Shown here: piece by piece, positions 36,309-46,963 of the stretch
Position numbering within the stretch: position 1 is the first letter of the stretch
How the letters are laid out: the number at the start of each line of letters is the position of its first letter
NCBI GenBank assembly: GCA_900073065.1
Contig: FJOG01000003.1
Location: 1-64,000, forward strand
Length of the DNA stretch: 64,000 bases
Origin: Phialocephala subalpina
Taxonomy: Eukaryota > Ascomycota > Leotiomycetes > Helotiales > Mollisiaceae
Direction: 5' to 3'
Position numbers and translations under genes: made by a program
Notes under the pieces: generated by a model
The model's database searches: none
Told to the model about the DNA's origin: nothing
The model's input: the letters and a program-made list of their open reading frames with translations, nothing else

Positions 36309-37220
36309 TTAGGCTGCTCGCCAAAAAACCATGGGGTATAAAACCCCATTCTCACCTCGGTTAAATATCCGTGATTTACTATTTTACCACCAAAACTCAC
36401 GTAAATCACTTTACGATTTACTTATAATACTACCTAAATATTTGAAATCTGATTAGGTAAATTTTTTAGTTAAAGTATTCCAAGTATTTTTTTATTTATA
36501 ATTAGCCTTCTTATATTATAAAATTTAAAGTTTATTTTATTTATTTTATTTTTATAAATATAATCTCGAATTACGAAGTTATTAAGTTTTTATATTTTAA
36601 TGTTTCCAAGTTCCTTATATAATATAATAAGGAAAAAAACCAATTAATATTTATTTTTATATATTGGAAAGCTTTATATATTAAAATAATTTCATGATTT
36701 TAAAGTTTTAAATTTTTACCTTGTAAATATATTCAATTTTTGTTAGTTTGCTATTATTCTTTAATTATTTTCCTATAAATATTCGGATTTTAATCGAAAA
36801 ATATTATCTTTCTTATTATTTTATTAATCGCTCTATTAATTAAATTGAAATTCATTTTAAGTTATTCATTTGATTAATTATAATTATTTGTTTCTTTCCA
36901 AATTTCGGGACCTTAATATTATTCTCCTATTAATAATAAATAGAGTTTTAAAGTTTTGAAAATATAAAGAACAAGAAATATATATACCGAATTTATTTAG
37001 ATAAAATAGGCAATACTTTATACTAAACGCTATATATTTTAATAGGCGAAGAAAATCTATATAATTACCCCTAGGAGTAGCTCTATTGGTTCTCTTAGCA
37101 AATGAGGGTGCTTAACTTATGTAATATGTTTCCCTTGTAACGCTAGCTAGTTAAGTTAGTCGTAATCGGAAAAGCATAGTGTTCGTGAAGAGTGGCATTC
37201 TTCTAGAAGTTTCCATAGAA
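36309..37220. repeat. Dispersed non-coding repeat, copy 2 (RIP-mutated) with AT-rich flank
   Basis: 36640-37220 aligns by eye with 12885-13380 in the same order and orientation (GTTTGCTATTATTCTTTA at about 36747, GGCATTCTTCTAGAAG at about 37193). This copy carries many extra C-to-T and G-to-A changes, while its right end (37080-37220) is nearly normal. The part at 36340-36640 is AT-rich without a visible counterpart. Confidence 0.6.
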
Positions 37221-37540
37221 AGATATTACAATCATTAGTCATGCTTGCTAAGCTTCGGAACATGTACTTGTCATGGTAGCCTCTATCCTATGACTTGTAG
37301 CAGCTTAGCTTTCAAATGATTTCGATCACATAACTCATTGAGCCGTCCAGTTTTGTAGCAATCTTAACATAATCTTCCGCGTGCAGTGGTCCAGTGACTC
37401 TACACATTCCTTGTGAACCACAGCAGTTTTCGCTGCTGTATAATTATCCATGTAAGCTACGTTACACCTTTCGTATTGCCCCAGAGTATGTGTGACTTTC
37501 TTCAATATCAAGCAAACAATGAAGTTTTTGCTTCGGCGCC
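37221..37540. other. Intergenic, no gene seen
   Basis: Ordinary composition. Minus-strand open frames of 127 and 61 codons that cross the tandem duplication have no recognisable content. Confidence 0.4.
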
Positions 37541-37553
37541 GCAACGGCGCCGA
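37533..37553. promoter_or_regulatory. GC-rich perfect hairpin at the edge of the tandem duplication
   Basis: TCGGCGCCG (37533-37541), loop CAA, CGGCGCCGA (37545-37553). The arms match perfectly over 9 bases. The second repeat unit carries the right arm but lacks the left arm, so the hairpin is found once. A regulatory role is only a guess. Confidence 0.6.
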
Positions 37554-37700
37554 ACAGAGCAACGCACCTGGCCCAGCCGGAAATAATTCTGCTAAACTCC
37601 GCGATGAGCTTGGTGACATAGCAACGGCGCCGAACAGAGCAACGCACCTGGCCCGGCCGGAAATAAGTCTGCTAAACTCCGCGATGAGCTTGGTGACATA
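37541..37700. repeat. 80-bp tandem duplication upstream of the SDR gene
   Basis: Two head-to-tail units, 37541-37620 and 37621-37700, are identical except for two bases (CAG/CGG and AATTC/AAGTC). It is GC-richer than its surroundings. It lies 150 bases before the dehydrogenase start codon, in the likely promoter. Confidence 0.95.
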
Positions 37701-37850
37701 TCTTCTAATATTCCCCATCAGTATATTCAGTTTAGCGGAATATCAATTTCTTCGTCCTATAAAGACCCAAGAGTCACATACATTGCAAACACTTTCGTTG
37801 ATCAATAGAAGGAAACACCTTTTCAAATTCAAATTTGAGGAATCAGAGTC

Positions 37851-38618
37851 ATGCCACCTAAGATCATCCTAATTACGGGTGCAAATTCTGGCATAGGTCT
37901 GGCTGCAGCTAAAGCTCTCACATCTGCATCCACCAACTACCACGTCATCATATCTGCCCGCTCCCTCTCCAAAGCTCAAATCGCCAAAGCAGAGGTTGAA
38001 GCAGAAAACCCTAGCAGTGCTTCTCGCCTCTCTATTGTTCAACTCGATGTCACTGATGGTGCCTCCATTAAATACGCCCAGGTCTTCGTCGAGAAGGAGT
38101 TTGGCCACCTCGACGCCCTCATCAACAATGCTGCAATTGCAAGCGGTGATCCTGATATCTATACAAGGTACAAAGTCTGCATGGACACGAACGTTGTTGG
38201 TCCTGCTGTCATTGCCGATGTCTTCCGCCCTCTTCTCCTCAAATCATCAAATCCGTATTCCATCTTTGTATCCAGCGGCGCTGGTTCATTTGGACGGGCA
38301 GTTGAGCGATTCAGTGGTACGAGGGACAAGCCGCCGGAGCCTAAGAATGGGGGTGCATACCATGTGAGTAAGGCGGCATTGAACATGCTTGCACTTCGAG
38401 AGCACCATATGTATGTAGACAAGGGATTGAAAGTGTTTGCGTTTTCCCCAGGTTTCGTAGTGTCAAATCTAAGAGGAACGAGTAATGAGCTGAGGACTGG
38501 ATGGGGTAAGGCTGGACCGGCGAGTGTTGCTGGTGAAACACTGTTGAGCATTCTGGATGGTAAAAGGGATTTAGATGTGGGGAAACTTGTTTACAAAGAT
38601 GGGGTGTATGACTGGTAG
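37851..38618 (+). CDS. Short-chain dehydrogenase/reductase (classical SDR)
   Basis: Intact single-exon gene of 255 codons. The Rossmann nucleotide-binding motif TGANSGIG lies at residues 9-16. The NNAA motif at 92-95 follows a conserved Asp region (LDVTD). Asn sits in the active-site helix (TNVVG, near 114). The catalytic serine lies in SSGAGS (141-146), and the Y-x3-K pair is Y170 and K174 in YHVSK. FSPGFVVSNL (198-207) is the usual segment after the catalytic Lys. Length fits the classical SDR family. Arg at 37 and lack of an acidic residue at the end of the second strand (VIISARS) suggest NADP(H) preference, an inference. The substrate is unknown; relatives include carbonyl reductases. The upstream region holds the 80-bp duplication. 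Confidence 0.92.
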   Translation: MPPKIILITGANSGIGLAAAKALTSASTNYHVIISARSLSKAQIAKAEVEAENPSSASRLSIVQLDVTDGASIKYAQVFVEKEFGHLDALINNAAIASGDPDIYTRYKVCMDTNVVGPAVIADVFRPLLLKSSNPYSIFVSSGAGSFGRAVERFSGTRDKPPEPKNGGAYHVSKAALNMLALREHHMYVDKGLKVFAFSPGFVVSNLRGTSNELRTGWGKAGPASVAGETLLSILDGKRDLDVGKLVYKDGVYDW

Positions 38619-39649
38619 AAAACAAATCAAAAATAAAAAGTTGGGAATCAAACTATACTATGCTTTTGATCTTCCAAGAAACGTCTCTTATTCATTGAAC
38701 GCTAAACATCTAGATTATTATCTTTAGGTACTGTGCAAATCCCTTAATCATATATACAGGTAAATCAATTAGTTACCAAAGTTTCTGATTCAAAAAACAT
38801 TTAGCACTATAACGATATGGCTCAACTATGTTGATATAAGATTGTGTAATGAGTGATCTCTATAACGAATAAATAGTCAGTAAGACCTCAGTTTGTTTTC
38901 CCACAACTGTAGAGCAAACATCAAGATAATAGAGTGTGTATTAAAGCTAATTTCGAATACCAGTGAATATCCAAGGCCTCAGAAAAAGCATAGAGTAGAT
39001 GAGGAGTTAGAATCTGCTCTCAGTTAGCCAACTAGATCAGCGAGCTGTTGTTGCCACGAGGTAGATTCTAGTAGGTTCGACAATAACATCTCATGTGATA
39101 CAACAGAGCTGATGTTTGTCGCTGTCAACAATATCCCAGAGCAGAGGAAGTAAACTGATGCAGGTGATCATGTTTAGCTAGCCATAATAGTACTATTTAT
39201 CTCAGAACTGTAGCGCAAACATTAAAGAACATAGAGTGTTTAACTGAAGCCGATTTTGATCGTTACTGTAACCGTATTGTAGGTGCCAAATTTAATGACA
39301 AGATTTAGCAACAAGAAGGAATGATACAATTAAGGAGCAGAAATAGGATGACGTATGTCAAGAAGCCAAAATGTGCTAGTTGTCAGCCTCCTTCCTCCTT
39401 AGTCAGCAGCTGCCAGTGAGAGGTAGCTGACCCAAATTGATGACTATTATGATATAGGAACGTTTAGTGATAGCCTTGGTATACTAGGATAAGAACGGAA
39501 TATAGAAAGGCCGATTCTGTTATTTAAGAGTACAACGAAGACTAATGTCAGTCAAGTATCCTCGCGTCACGCCATAATCTTGAATAGCCGCAAGCTAGTA
39601 AGCGGTTACATAAATAAAAATACCCCGCGGTGCTGTAATTATCACCATG
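38619..39649. other. Intergenic with a diverged repeat pair, no gene seen
   Basis: About 1 kb after the SDR gene with no useful reading frame. Two diverged copies of a roughly 65-base sequence are listed separately. GC is intermediate. Confidence 0.5.
38896..39262. repeat. Diverged direct repeat pair (about 65 bp each)
   Basis: 38896-38962 and 39198-39262 share in order AACTGTAG-GCAAACAT, then A-ATAGAGTGT, then GC-AATTT(C/T)GA-TACC or similar. The copies lie about 300 bases apart in the same orientation. They may be the arms of a small decayed element. Confidence 0.5.
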
Positions 39650-40083
39650 AGGTGCGAGGCTATTTCTGCACTAACCAAATCTCGTTAGTCTCTTAGCCCC
39701 GAGGTTCTGATCGGCGTGGCGACCTCACACCAATTTGCATGCTATAATAGCCACAAGGCTGACATCGATCTCCTGTATAATGGTGAGGCCAGAGAGCTCG
39801 GATGGGACCCCTTTGTATATATTAATGTAAAAAGTATTTTGTGGGGAGCAAATGTTTGGTTTAGGAGCCTGTTTTTATTCCGAGGTCTGTAGACGCGAAG
39901 GAAGGAGACGGGTATTTGCTTGCTCTGGTTAATAATTATGAGGTGATGGGAAGCGAGTTACATCTTGTTGATACGAGGGACATTAGTAAATCGTTGGCTG
40001 TTGTGCCACTTCCTGTTAGGTTGAGGGCGGGATTGCATGGGAACTGGGTTGATGGGAAGGAGTTGAGGTCGGGTAGGAACTGA
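39650..40083 (+). pseudogene. Carotenoid/stilbene oxygenase C-terminal relic
   Basis: From 39832 one frame reads KYFVGSKCLV, a TAG (39862-39864) where Gln is expected, then EPVFIPRSVDAKEGDGYLLA, LVNNYEVMGSELHLVDTRD and PLPVRLRAGLHGNWVDG, ending at a TGA at 40081-40083. This is the C-terminal part of the carotenoid oxygenase (RPE65/lignostilbene dioxygenase) family, including the conserved LHGNW stretch that holds the last iron-binding His. Upstream of 39830 no in-frame continuation is readable, so most of the gene, with the other iron-ligand histidines, is lost or scrambled. It is not functional. Confidence 0.75.
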
Positions 40084-40219
40084 TCTGAAAATCGAAAATA
40101 CTTTGTTTCTATACTTTTGTATTAAGATTATGAGTTCGAACCTAGGAAGAATTCGTCCCATGTAAATCTGTTGGCGTCCCATGCATATGCTTATAAACAG
40201 CTGAAAAGGGGGTATCGCA

Positions 40220-41972
40220 TCACCACACCACATGTTTCTCCCTCCACCTCCACTCCACCTTCCCACTCACCCTACTCCTAAAATTCTGCCTACACTTAAC
40301 CTTCGCCTTCCTCCCCTGCAAATCCAGCTCAACACTCTCTCCCCACGCCCTAGAATGTTCCGGTATATACCCATTAGTATCCATGCCCTCTTCTTCAATG
40401 GACATCATCCATTCGCCAATCTGGCCGGAGAGGAGAGAGTCGTACATCCATTCTCTGCGGTGGGAAGAGAGGAGGAGAGAGATGGCTTCGAGGCGGAGGG
40501 GGGAGTTGCGGCATTTTGTGGCGATGAGGAGGAGGGGGAGGATGGTGCGGGTTTCCAAGTGGTAGGTTTCCGCGCCTATGGGAGATCTTGGTCAGAGAAT
40601 GTCAAAGAAGGTGAAATGGGGCTTTGAAAGCTCGAAAGAGAGCTGAAGGTTTGAACTCACCCATGACGGCAGGATTCTCTAATGCTTCGTACTGCAGTGT
40701 CTCTCTCGACAGGTTTAATAAGTAGTTGAATTGAGGAAGAAGAACATCACAAGCAGTTTCAGGTGCGCCAAGACCGGAGACGAGCCTGATTAGAACCAAG
40801 GTCGGGTGGAGTGCCAACGCCTCAACCCTAGCTAGAGGATGGAGCAGGGTATCTTGGGGTTCAGATTTCAAGTTGGAAAGTAGTATGATCACGTCGTACA
40901 ATTGTTTGATGATCCGTTCTCGTAAGCGAATTAGTGCTGGCGGGATCTGATTCCGCGGAAGAAGCTGATATTTGGCACTGTTATAGAAAAACATGTAGCC
41001 TTCCCAAGACACCAAGCTACTCAAGTTTCGTGCTTCCTCGAAAGAGGACAATCGAGGTGGAACTGTTATGCCAGGACAATTTTGATTGAAGGGTATGCAA
41101 GTCCGGTGTTCATCGATTCCCGTAGCGCACAATGCTAGTACGTCTAGACGTAAAAACATGCTGGTTAAGTTGTCGCCGGCCAGGTCTCCGAGGGCGAGAG
41201 TGGCTGGTAACAAGACATTCGTGTTGACCAGAATCTCACGAGCGTAACGCATATGCTGGAGGGCAAAGGCTCTCTGGCCAATGAAGTCGTCAAAAATGGC
41301 CAACACCATACAACAAACCAACGTAGATCTGACACCCACCTCGTCTTCGAGGTTCGGAATGGATTCGCGAAGGCCTTGGATAGCTTTGTGGTATTGTTGG
41401 AGCGCAAATTCTCGATGACGACCAGGAACAGCATCCATTTGATACCTGCCTGATCTTTTGATGGCACTCTTCTTCAGAGCACCGATAGCTACCATTCCGT
41501 GGCGTACCGAGAATGAGGTAGTGCTCTCCTGCAATGCAAGACTTCTCCAGAAGGCGATGTCGTGACCCTGAAATTGGCCCTCCACTTCGTCACCACAGTT
41601 CTGGAAATAGTATTGTTCTCGATCATCCAAAAAAAGGAGCATAGATGGTTCCATGAGAAGAGAGCTCGGTAATGGCGAGAGTGGTGGTGTGCGTGGCATC
41701 ATCGAACCTCGAAGCCCACCGGTGGGAGGTGACAACGTGGGGGAAACATGGTCATAGCCATCACACTGCCATCCTGACCTCACGCAGCGGTGGCAGCTGG
41801 GTCGTTCTTCTCCGCATTTCAGTCTTCGGATCCTAGGTTGAAGAGAATTAGCATGGCCGGGTGCCGTGGAGGGAAGGACAACTTACTTGCACGTGACGCA
41901 ACCTGTCTTTGATCTCGGTGTTGAGGCCCTCTTTCTTGTTTTACCGTTCCGTGTTTGGTTGACGTCTTCCAT
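40220..41972 (-). CDS. Zn2Cys6 (GAL4-type) transcription factor
   Basis: Three exons: 41972-41887, 41832-40661 and 40575-40220, giving 537 residues. Intron 1 (54 bases, GTAAGT to CCTAG) splits the zinc cluster. Intron 2 is 85 bases (GTGAGT to CATAG). Residues 25-52 form the binuclear cluster C-x2-C-x6-C-x6-C-x2-C-x6-C (GCVTCK, then RLKCGEERPSCHRC, then WQC), preceded by a basic KTRKRASTPRSK stretch. The rest is the helical fungal_trans-type middle region, for example FALQQYHKAIQGLRESI and LVCCMVLAIFDDFIGQRAFA. The protein is expected to be nuclear and to bind CGG-type sites. It is divergent from DPH3 across 988 bases. Targets cannot be told; the neighbouring SDR and oxygenase relic are possible but unproven. 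Confidence 0.9.
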
Positions 41973-42960
41973 GATGCAGGATCAGGAGTGATGTCGGGTA
42001 GGATTCGGGTGGTGGCTTCATTGACGCGCCAAACTGGTTGTGGTCGAGCTGAACTTTTATACACCTGTGCTGAAAAGGATGGATTGAAGTTGTAAGTGGA
42101 GGAAAGTAGTGTGCACCACCCTCCATGACTCCATCCACGACTCTGCCCCGGACCTCATATATTTCATGCATGTATGCCGCCTGATCAAATGTATCAAGCA
42201 TATCTGCTTTGCCTATGACTGAAACAAGGTGAGTCCCTGGCGGTATAGCACTTGCTCGCCGCAGAGTATCTCGGGGGCTAAAAGCTGTGCCACAACAGAC
42301 GGGTACGCTTGTAAAGTTACTGCACAACTAGCAGCAAAGTGGGAATAACTGTGCCTCGACCGGGCAACCGCTTGGCAATGCGATGAACATGGACGAACTG
42401 GGCCTAACACGCATCGGAGGAACCCCTTTGTGGTTGGTAACATGCGAAAGAGCAGGGGATAGGTGGGCCAATAAGGCGCAATAAGGCTGAGCAGCATCGA
42501 GGAACGTTGACTAACGGGCGTCCCCAAAGGAGGACCTGACAAAGCATTCGGAAGAGCAAGGGACATCGGGACTAGCTTAGCAGAAGCGATAAGTGTTTGC
42601 CAGCGCTTAGTGGAGCTCAAGGGGTGCCGGAATGACCTCGTTTCGTTGGAACATTGGAAGAAGATAAAGACATAGAACAAATATAGCTAAGAAAGAGAGT
42701 TTTGAAGGTTGAAATAGGGTTTAGACGGGGTACGAGAGACGAGTTCCCTAAATAGACGAAGTTGCTGAAGCTTGACTATTTTGGGCGACCTTTCTTCCTC
42801 ATTCAGGCGCTGTGACTAATCCATCAGCCATTCTGCCACCGCTTTCTGCACAGTAAAGAATTTATCCTGAGACCCCACCTTCCATTCTTCCTACATTGCA
42901 TTTGCATCTGCACCTCAACTCGACATATCACACCCGCAGCAAACTGGCCAGGTCACCGAG
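41973..42960. promoter_or_regulatory. Divergent promoter region between the Zn2Cys6 gene and DPH3
   Basis: 988 bases upstream of both genes. Minus-strand open frames of 128 and 155 codons lie here (41941-42327, 42213-42680), but they overlap the factor's start, show no motif and fit untranslated leader better. No specific binding sites were assigned. Confidence 0.5.
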
Positions 42961-43306
42961 ATGGCGGAGAACATTTACGACGAGATCGAAATTGAGGACA
43001 TGATGTACGATCCGACCCGCGAAATCTACCACTACCCATGCCCTTGTGGCGACCGGTTCGAGATTGCAATTGCAGACCTGCGAGACAACGAAGATATTGC
43101 TGTATGCCCAAGCTGCAGCTTGATGATTCGGGTCATATTCGATGTGGTGAGTGTTTCCTCGAGGTATCAGCCGTACAGCCGCTCCAGTCGAGAGCAGACG
43201 ATGTGAACGGAGCGCTAACAGCGTGCTTCCCCAGGATGCTCTGCCCAAACCAGAAGAAGACCAGAACAAATCCGAGCAAAGTGCGCAGGTCCCAGTTGCG
43301 GCGTAA
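42961..43306 (+). CDS. DPH3: Diphthamide biosynthesis protein 3 (Kti11 family)
   Basis: Exons 42961-43146 and 43235-43306 give 85 residues. The 88-base intron starts GTGAGT, has GCTAACA as branch site and ends CCCAG. The sequence is the CSL-type zinc domain: [44 protein letters not shown]. The zinc ligands are C27, C29, C49 and C52. In yeast, Dph3/Kti11 supplies electrons to the Dph1-Dph2 radical enzyme in the first step of diphthamide synthesis on elongation factor 2, and it also works with Elongator through Kti13. The C-terminal tail ([14 protein letters not shown]) is acidic, as in fungal members. Length and ligands are normal. A cytoplasmic housekeeping gene. Confidence 0.95.
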
Positions 43307-43464
43307 ACTAACGACCCAGCTTTTCGACCCCAACTCAGATCAGACGAGCATCATGCACAGCCAGACGTCCCGAGAACCCTCCGAACCACCAGCCACTCAA
43401 CACGACCCTGTCACGTATTCTCGACCAATCACAAAACTGGATTCACGAGTACCGATAAGGTTCC
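43307..43464. other. DPH3 3' region
   Basis: Probable 3' untranslated region of DPH3; a 190-codon overlapping frame in another phase (43038-43610) is a shadow. Confidence 0.5.
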
Positions 43465-44139
43465 ATGGCTGCGGTCAGAACCCTAATGACAAGCATTGCT
43501 GGCATGTTGCAACCCGAGCCCCAGCGCCTAAAGTCTCCATACAAGAGCCATACAAGAGAAGGCCCCAGATGTCATTTGGCCCCGGCATCAGTTCAACCCG
43601 GCGACTCTGAATATTTCGCCGAACATTTGGGGAAACTCGGTAGCTGTATAAGGCGCAGTACAGGACTCTACGTTCGAGTAAGCACGGTCGATATGCTTGC
43701 CGCGTCACGGAAGCTCTCACGGCTGCACGCTCTCGGCAATAAAGTTTCCAGCATCGAACGAGAAAGAGCAAAGCCTCGGTCTAGCGCTCGAGCACCTGGT
43801 GGGCGTTTTCCTTGCTTGGAGACGGTAGACGAGACGATACTCGGTGAGGATTTGCGGGCTCGAGATGTATACGGGTACGAACTAAATGCGGATGCGATAT
43901 CAATGATTGTTTTACCTAGCTCTACTGTCCATTTTCACGCTACACTGCATCTGCATCGTTGCAACGCTGTCAAGGCGGTGCTTCCATCCAAGTTGGACGT
44001 TGAGTTCGAAACCAATTTAGAGCACGGCGCGAAAGCTCCACTCTACCTTCCATTGGTTGTCAGATCTCATCTGACATCTTTCTTTACCAAGTGTCTGGGT
44101 TTTCGCTTGTCGTACGAAGGGCCGGTTAAAAAGTATTGA
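43465..44139 (+). CDS. Hypothetical 224-codon open frame
   Basis: The longest unexplained open frame of the conserved island. No signal peptide, membrane segment or known motif is seen; basic residues dominate the first half. It ends inside the left arm of the 33-base inverted repeat, where the last residues (SYEGPVKKY) are encoded by the arm. It may be chance in a region of about 50% GC. There is no intron evidence. Confidence 0.3.
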   Translation: MAAVRTLMTSIAGMLQPEPQRLKSPYKSHTREGPRCHLAPASVQPGDSEYFAEHLGKLGSCIRRSTGLYVRVSTVDMLAASRKLSRLHALGNKVSSIERERAKPRSSARAPGGRFPCLETVDETILGEDLRARDVYGYELNADAISMIVLPSSTVHFHATLHLHRCNAVKAVLPSKLDVEFETNLEHGAKAPLYLPLVVRSHLTSFFTKCLGFRLSYEGPVKKY

Positions 44140-44230
44140 ACCATGCACGTGATTTTCCCTGCCAAAATCCAAGTATTTGGGAGAGGAAAGCTCGGACCAT
44201 GGCTCAATACTTTTTAACCGGCCCTTCGTA
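44113..44230. repeat. 33-bp inverted repeat with 52-base loop
   Basis: The left arm 44113-44145 and right arm 44198-44230 are complementary over 33 bases with one mismatch (GAACC against GAGCC). The core is CCGGTTAAAAAGTATTGA. The loop holds CACGTG at its left end. It could form a long hairpin in DNA or RNA, or be a small MITE. Confidence 0.9.
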
Positions 44231-46146
44231 TTCTCATCCAATGCCCCGTGTCGAGTCACGATATTGTGACGGTGGATGTCGTTTCGAGCGGCAGCATATA
44301 GTGCTTGGATGTGTTATCAATCTTACTACGACATCGAGTCAGCTCGAGGCAGACATTACGGGAGCATGACACTTTGTAGGCTGTGAAAGCAAGGCGCTGA
44401 CACAAATTGGAGGTTGTTTCGAGATCTCTTTACTACGCTCATCACATTGGATCTGTTTTTTGGAGAGGGCTTCTTCGTTTCTTTGTCACCGAAGTACATC
44501 CTCTTGCTCCTGTGCATGTGCTTTTCGGCCGTACGAGTCACGTTCTGTTAGGTGACCTGTCCCGCCATCCACCTTCTTCAAGGCAACCAACTTACTGTCT
44601 AACATCCCGTAAGATCGTCTCCTACTGAGATTAGATGGGAGCAGCTCCTTACAAGTGTGCAATATATTCAATGACGCAAGATCCAATCTCAAGTCTCATG
44701 GCTCAGATCTAGCTGCATCCTGGACTTTTGTCATGATGCACAGCCAGTTCGTCCAAGACAACACCACTCACAACCCAACGCGCCCTAAGATCGTATAGAT
44801 TGATGTTATAACACTCACGAGCTACTCGATGACGCAGTATGCAACCTACAAAACTCAAAATCCGCGGGATGGGGTCATCTAGACCTCAAACCCCCACTGC
44901 CTTCTGTGGATGGAAGCCTAGAGGTCGCTTTCAACCTATTCACAATTCCTTCAAATGTCCCTTCGTGTAGCCGTCAATACGAGAAGATGAGCAAGCAACA
45001 ATTTTCGGCTCACCAGTAGGGACTTTGAATGAGTCACGCCGGACCTCGTGTCCTCATTTCCAAGACGAGAGAGGGCATGAGAGATTCTTGAAGTCTCTCG
45101 TGTGTTTAACAACTAAATCGTTTACCGAAGATATTTGTGGCGATGGATTCAAACCCTTTGAAACTAATTAACACATTCATATCCTCTGCTCACTTACTCC
45201 CCGTACAGGTGAAAATCAATCGAGCTTGCTCACCCCTCTTTCTCCCATCAACTCATCTCTTCTAGACTTTCTGTAATTCTTTTTTCAAATATACATACTT
45301 CTCGAATCAATCGTTGCAGTAATTTCTTTCTTCTCACGAACAGTCAAAAGGGCAATCGCTACCTGTGACCAATGAGCGACGTGCGATCGTGGAACTTTGG
45401 AGGCCATTTCAGCCTTGTTTAACGAAGGAAACGAAGGAAACGAAGGAGTCACGTGGGTGTCAAAATCTCACAAAGGGGAGGTAGGATATTGAGTGCATAG
45501 ACGATTGTGATAGGTAAGAAACAGCCTCGCTTGAAAGAAAAACAGGCCAATAAACAACAACGAAGGGGATGTTTGGAGGCCAACTCAGCCTCGTCGCAAT
45601 CATCTACTACAGTGCGTTGGGCGTATGCAGTGTCCGAATCCCAAATTGGGGACATGAGGGATTGAGAGAATTGGGGGTCGTGATTGGTGAGAAGGTGACT
45701 TGGCTGGAGAAGAAATTCGTCCCAGTCCACAGCGCGAGAAATCTTTGGCTACTTCGAGCTTGGGAAGAACGCCGTAGCTGTTTTCCGCAGCTTTGCGGGG
45801 TTTGATGGCTCTTGGTAATGAGACTCCTGGGAAGACTTCAAAATGCTGCTCGACATATATGCAGACAATCCCATGATACCTAGAATATCTCTTTGAAAAG
45901 GACCTCTAAAGACCAATATTAAAATTGATGTCTCGAATTCGCATCATAGTTGCACATATACCAATGAGCTCCCAACTCCTTCCCATAGGAAACACCGAAC
46001 AACGAAATCTCATAACACATAAGCCACACATCTTCGCTGAAACATCGCGGGCCCATTTTCCTATCTCATGCATCCAGCACCCAACATCTCTCCCTTTCCC
46101 ACCTCCCTCTTCCAACCCCTCACTCCCACTGATGCCCATCGTCCCT
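44231..46146. other. Long intergenic region, no gene supported
   Basis: About 1.9 kb of ordinary composition. The open frames (93, 89 and 78 codons among others) lack motifs and overlap each other on both strands. The GAAGGAAAC motif repeats three times at 45423-45450 (AACGAAGGA units). The right end is the 3' flank of frataxin. Confidence 0.5.
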
Positions 46147-46963
46147 TCAATCTCCTCGATGCGGAATTGGCGCATACAAATTACTCATATCAACACCAAC
46201 CTCCGTCTGCAGTAGCTCTGTCAGCGTACTCCCATCTCGAAGATACATCCATTCGCTTTGTCCTGTGCCTTCTTTCGAGTCTTGTCCTTCGGACAGCATA
46301 ACATAGTCGTAACGTTTGGGGCCGGTGATGGGGGAGGAGAGCCATATTTGTTTGTTGGGTGGTTGTTTGTTGATCACGTAGGTGCCGTTGGGAGGGAAGG
46401 TTAGGGTGAGTACTCCGGCCTGGAAGTGAGTTAGCTTCCTTCTTACAATTCTCATTCTCTCTGCTCAAAACCAGACATTCTGCCATTCCATCCAATTGGA
46501 TCAAAAAAACGGGAAAATTGCAGAGAAGCAGAAGAGAATTGAAAGAAAGGAGAGAGCGTACACTATACTCGACATCAACCGCCTCCGTCTCCTCTTGCAG
46601 CGCCTCCAACTTCTCTAACAACGCATTCATATAATCATCTGCCAATTCGTGATATTTCTCCGCACTGATCTCGGCCGCAGCAGCTACATTTTCTCCTTCA
46701 GTCTCGCCCTTGGCAGGTGGCTCTTCGGATTCCGGGGACAGACCTTTGTTGTTTGGTCTGCTGGCGTGGAACGACCTAGCATGAACCGCGGAATTGATTG
46801 AATTGGTGGCCTGGACCCGGACGATGCTCACTCGAGGACCTGGGATGGCTTTCGTTGATAGAAGACGTTTGGTTGCTACTTGGCTGAGACGGGTAGAGGA
46901 CGATGAAGGGAGGATTTGGCGGATTGCTCGGAGGGCGAGCTTTGATGCTGTTCTGCTGGACAT
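46147..46963 (-). CDS. YFH1: Frataxin, mitochondrial iron-sulfur cluster assembly factor
   Basis: Exons 46963-46562 and 46419-46147 give 224 residues. The 142-base intron (GTACGC to TCCAG, with GCTAAC branch site) is phase 0. Residues 1-70 are Arg/Ser/Ala-rich without acidic residues up to [10 protein letters not shown], a typical mitochondrial presequence. The frataxin fold starts near residue 100 ([20 protein letters not shown]), with the acidic first helix and strand ([16 protein letters not shown]). Then come [20 protein letters not shown] and [18 protein letters not shown], the family signature. The end is [15 protein letters not shown] and helical ([20 protein letters not shown]). Frataxin activates cysteine desulfurase in the mitochondrial matrix for Fe-S cluster assembly. 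Divergent from the AP-3 gene. Intact. Confidence 0.95.

Noticed and set aside
37335..37718. 127-codon minus frame over the tandem duplication
   Set aside because: No recognisable content; the 80-bp unit is not a multiple of three, so the frame changes between copies.
40125..40145. GAGTTCGAACC word resembling a tRNA T-arm
   Set aside because: No matching stems or A box; chance.
42213..42680. 155-codon minus frame upstream of the Zn2Cys6 gene
   Set aside because: No motif, overlaps another frame, and lies in the divergent promoter region.
45449..46301. Several 77-96-codon frames on both strands before frataxin
   Set aside because: Mutually overlapping, no motifs, partly antisense to frataxin.
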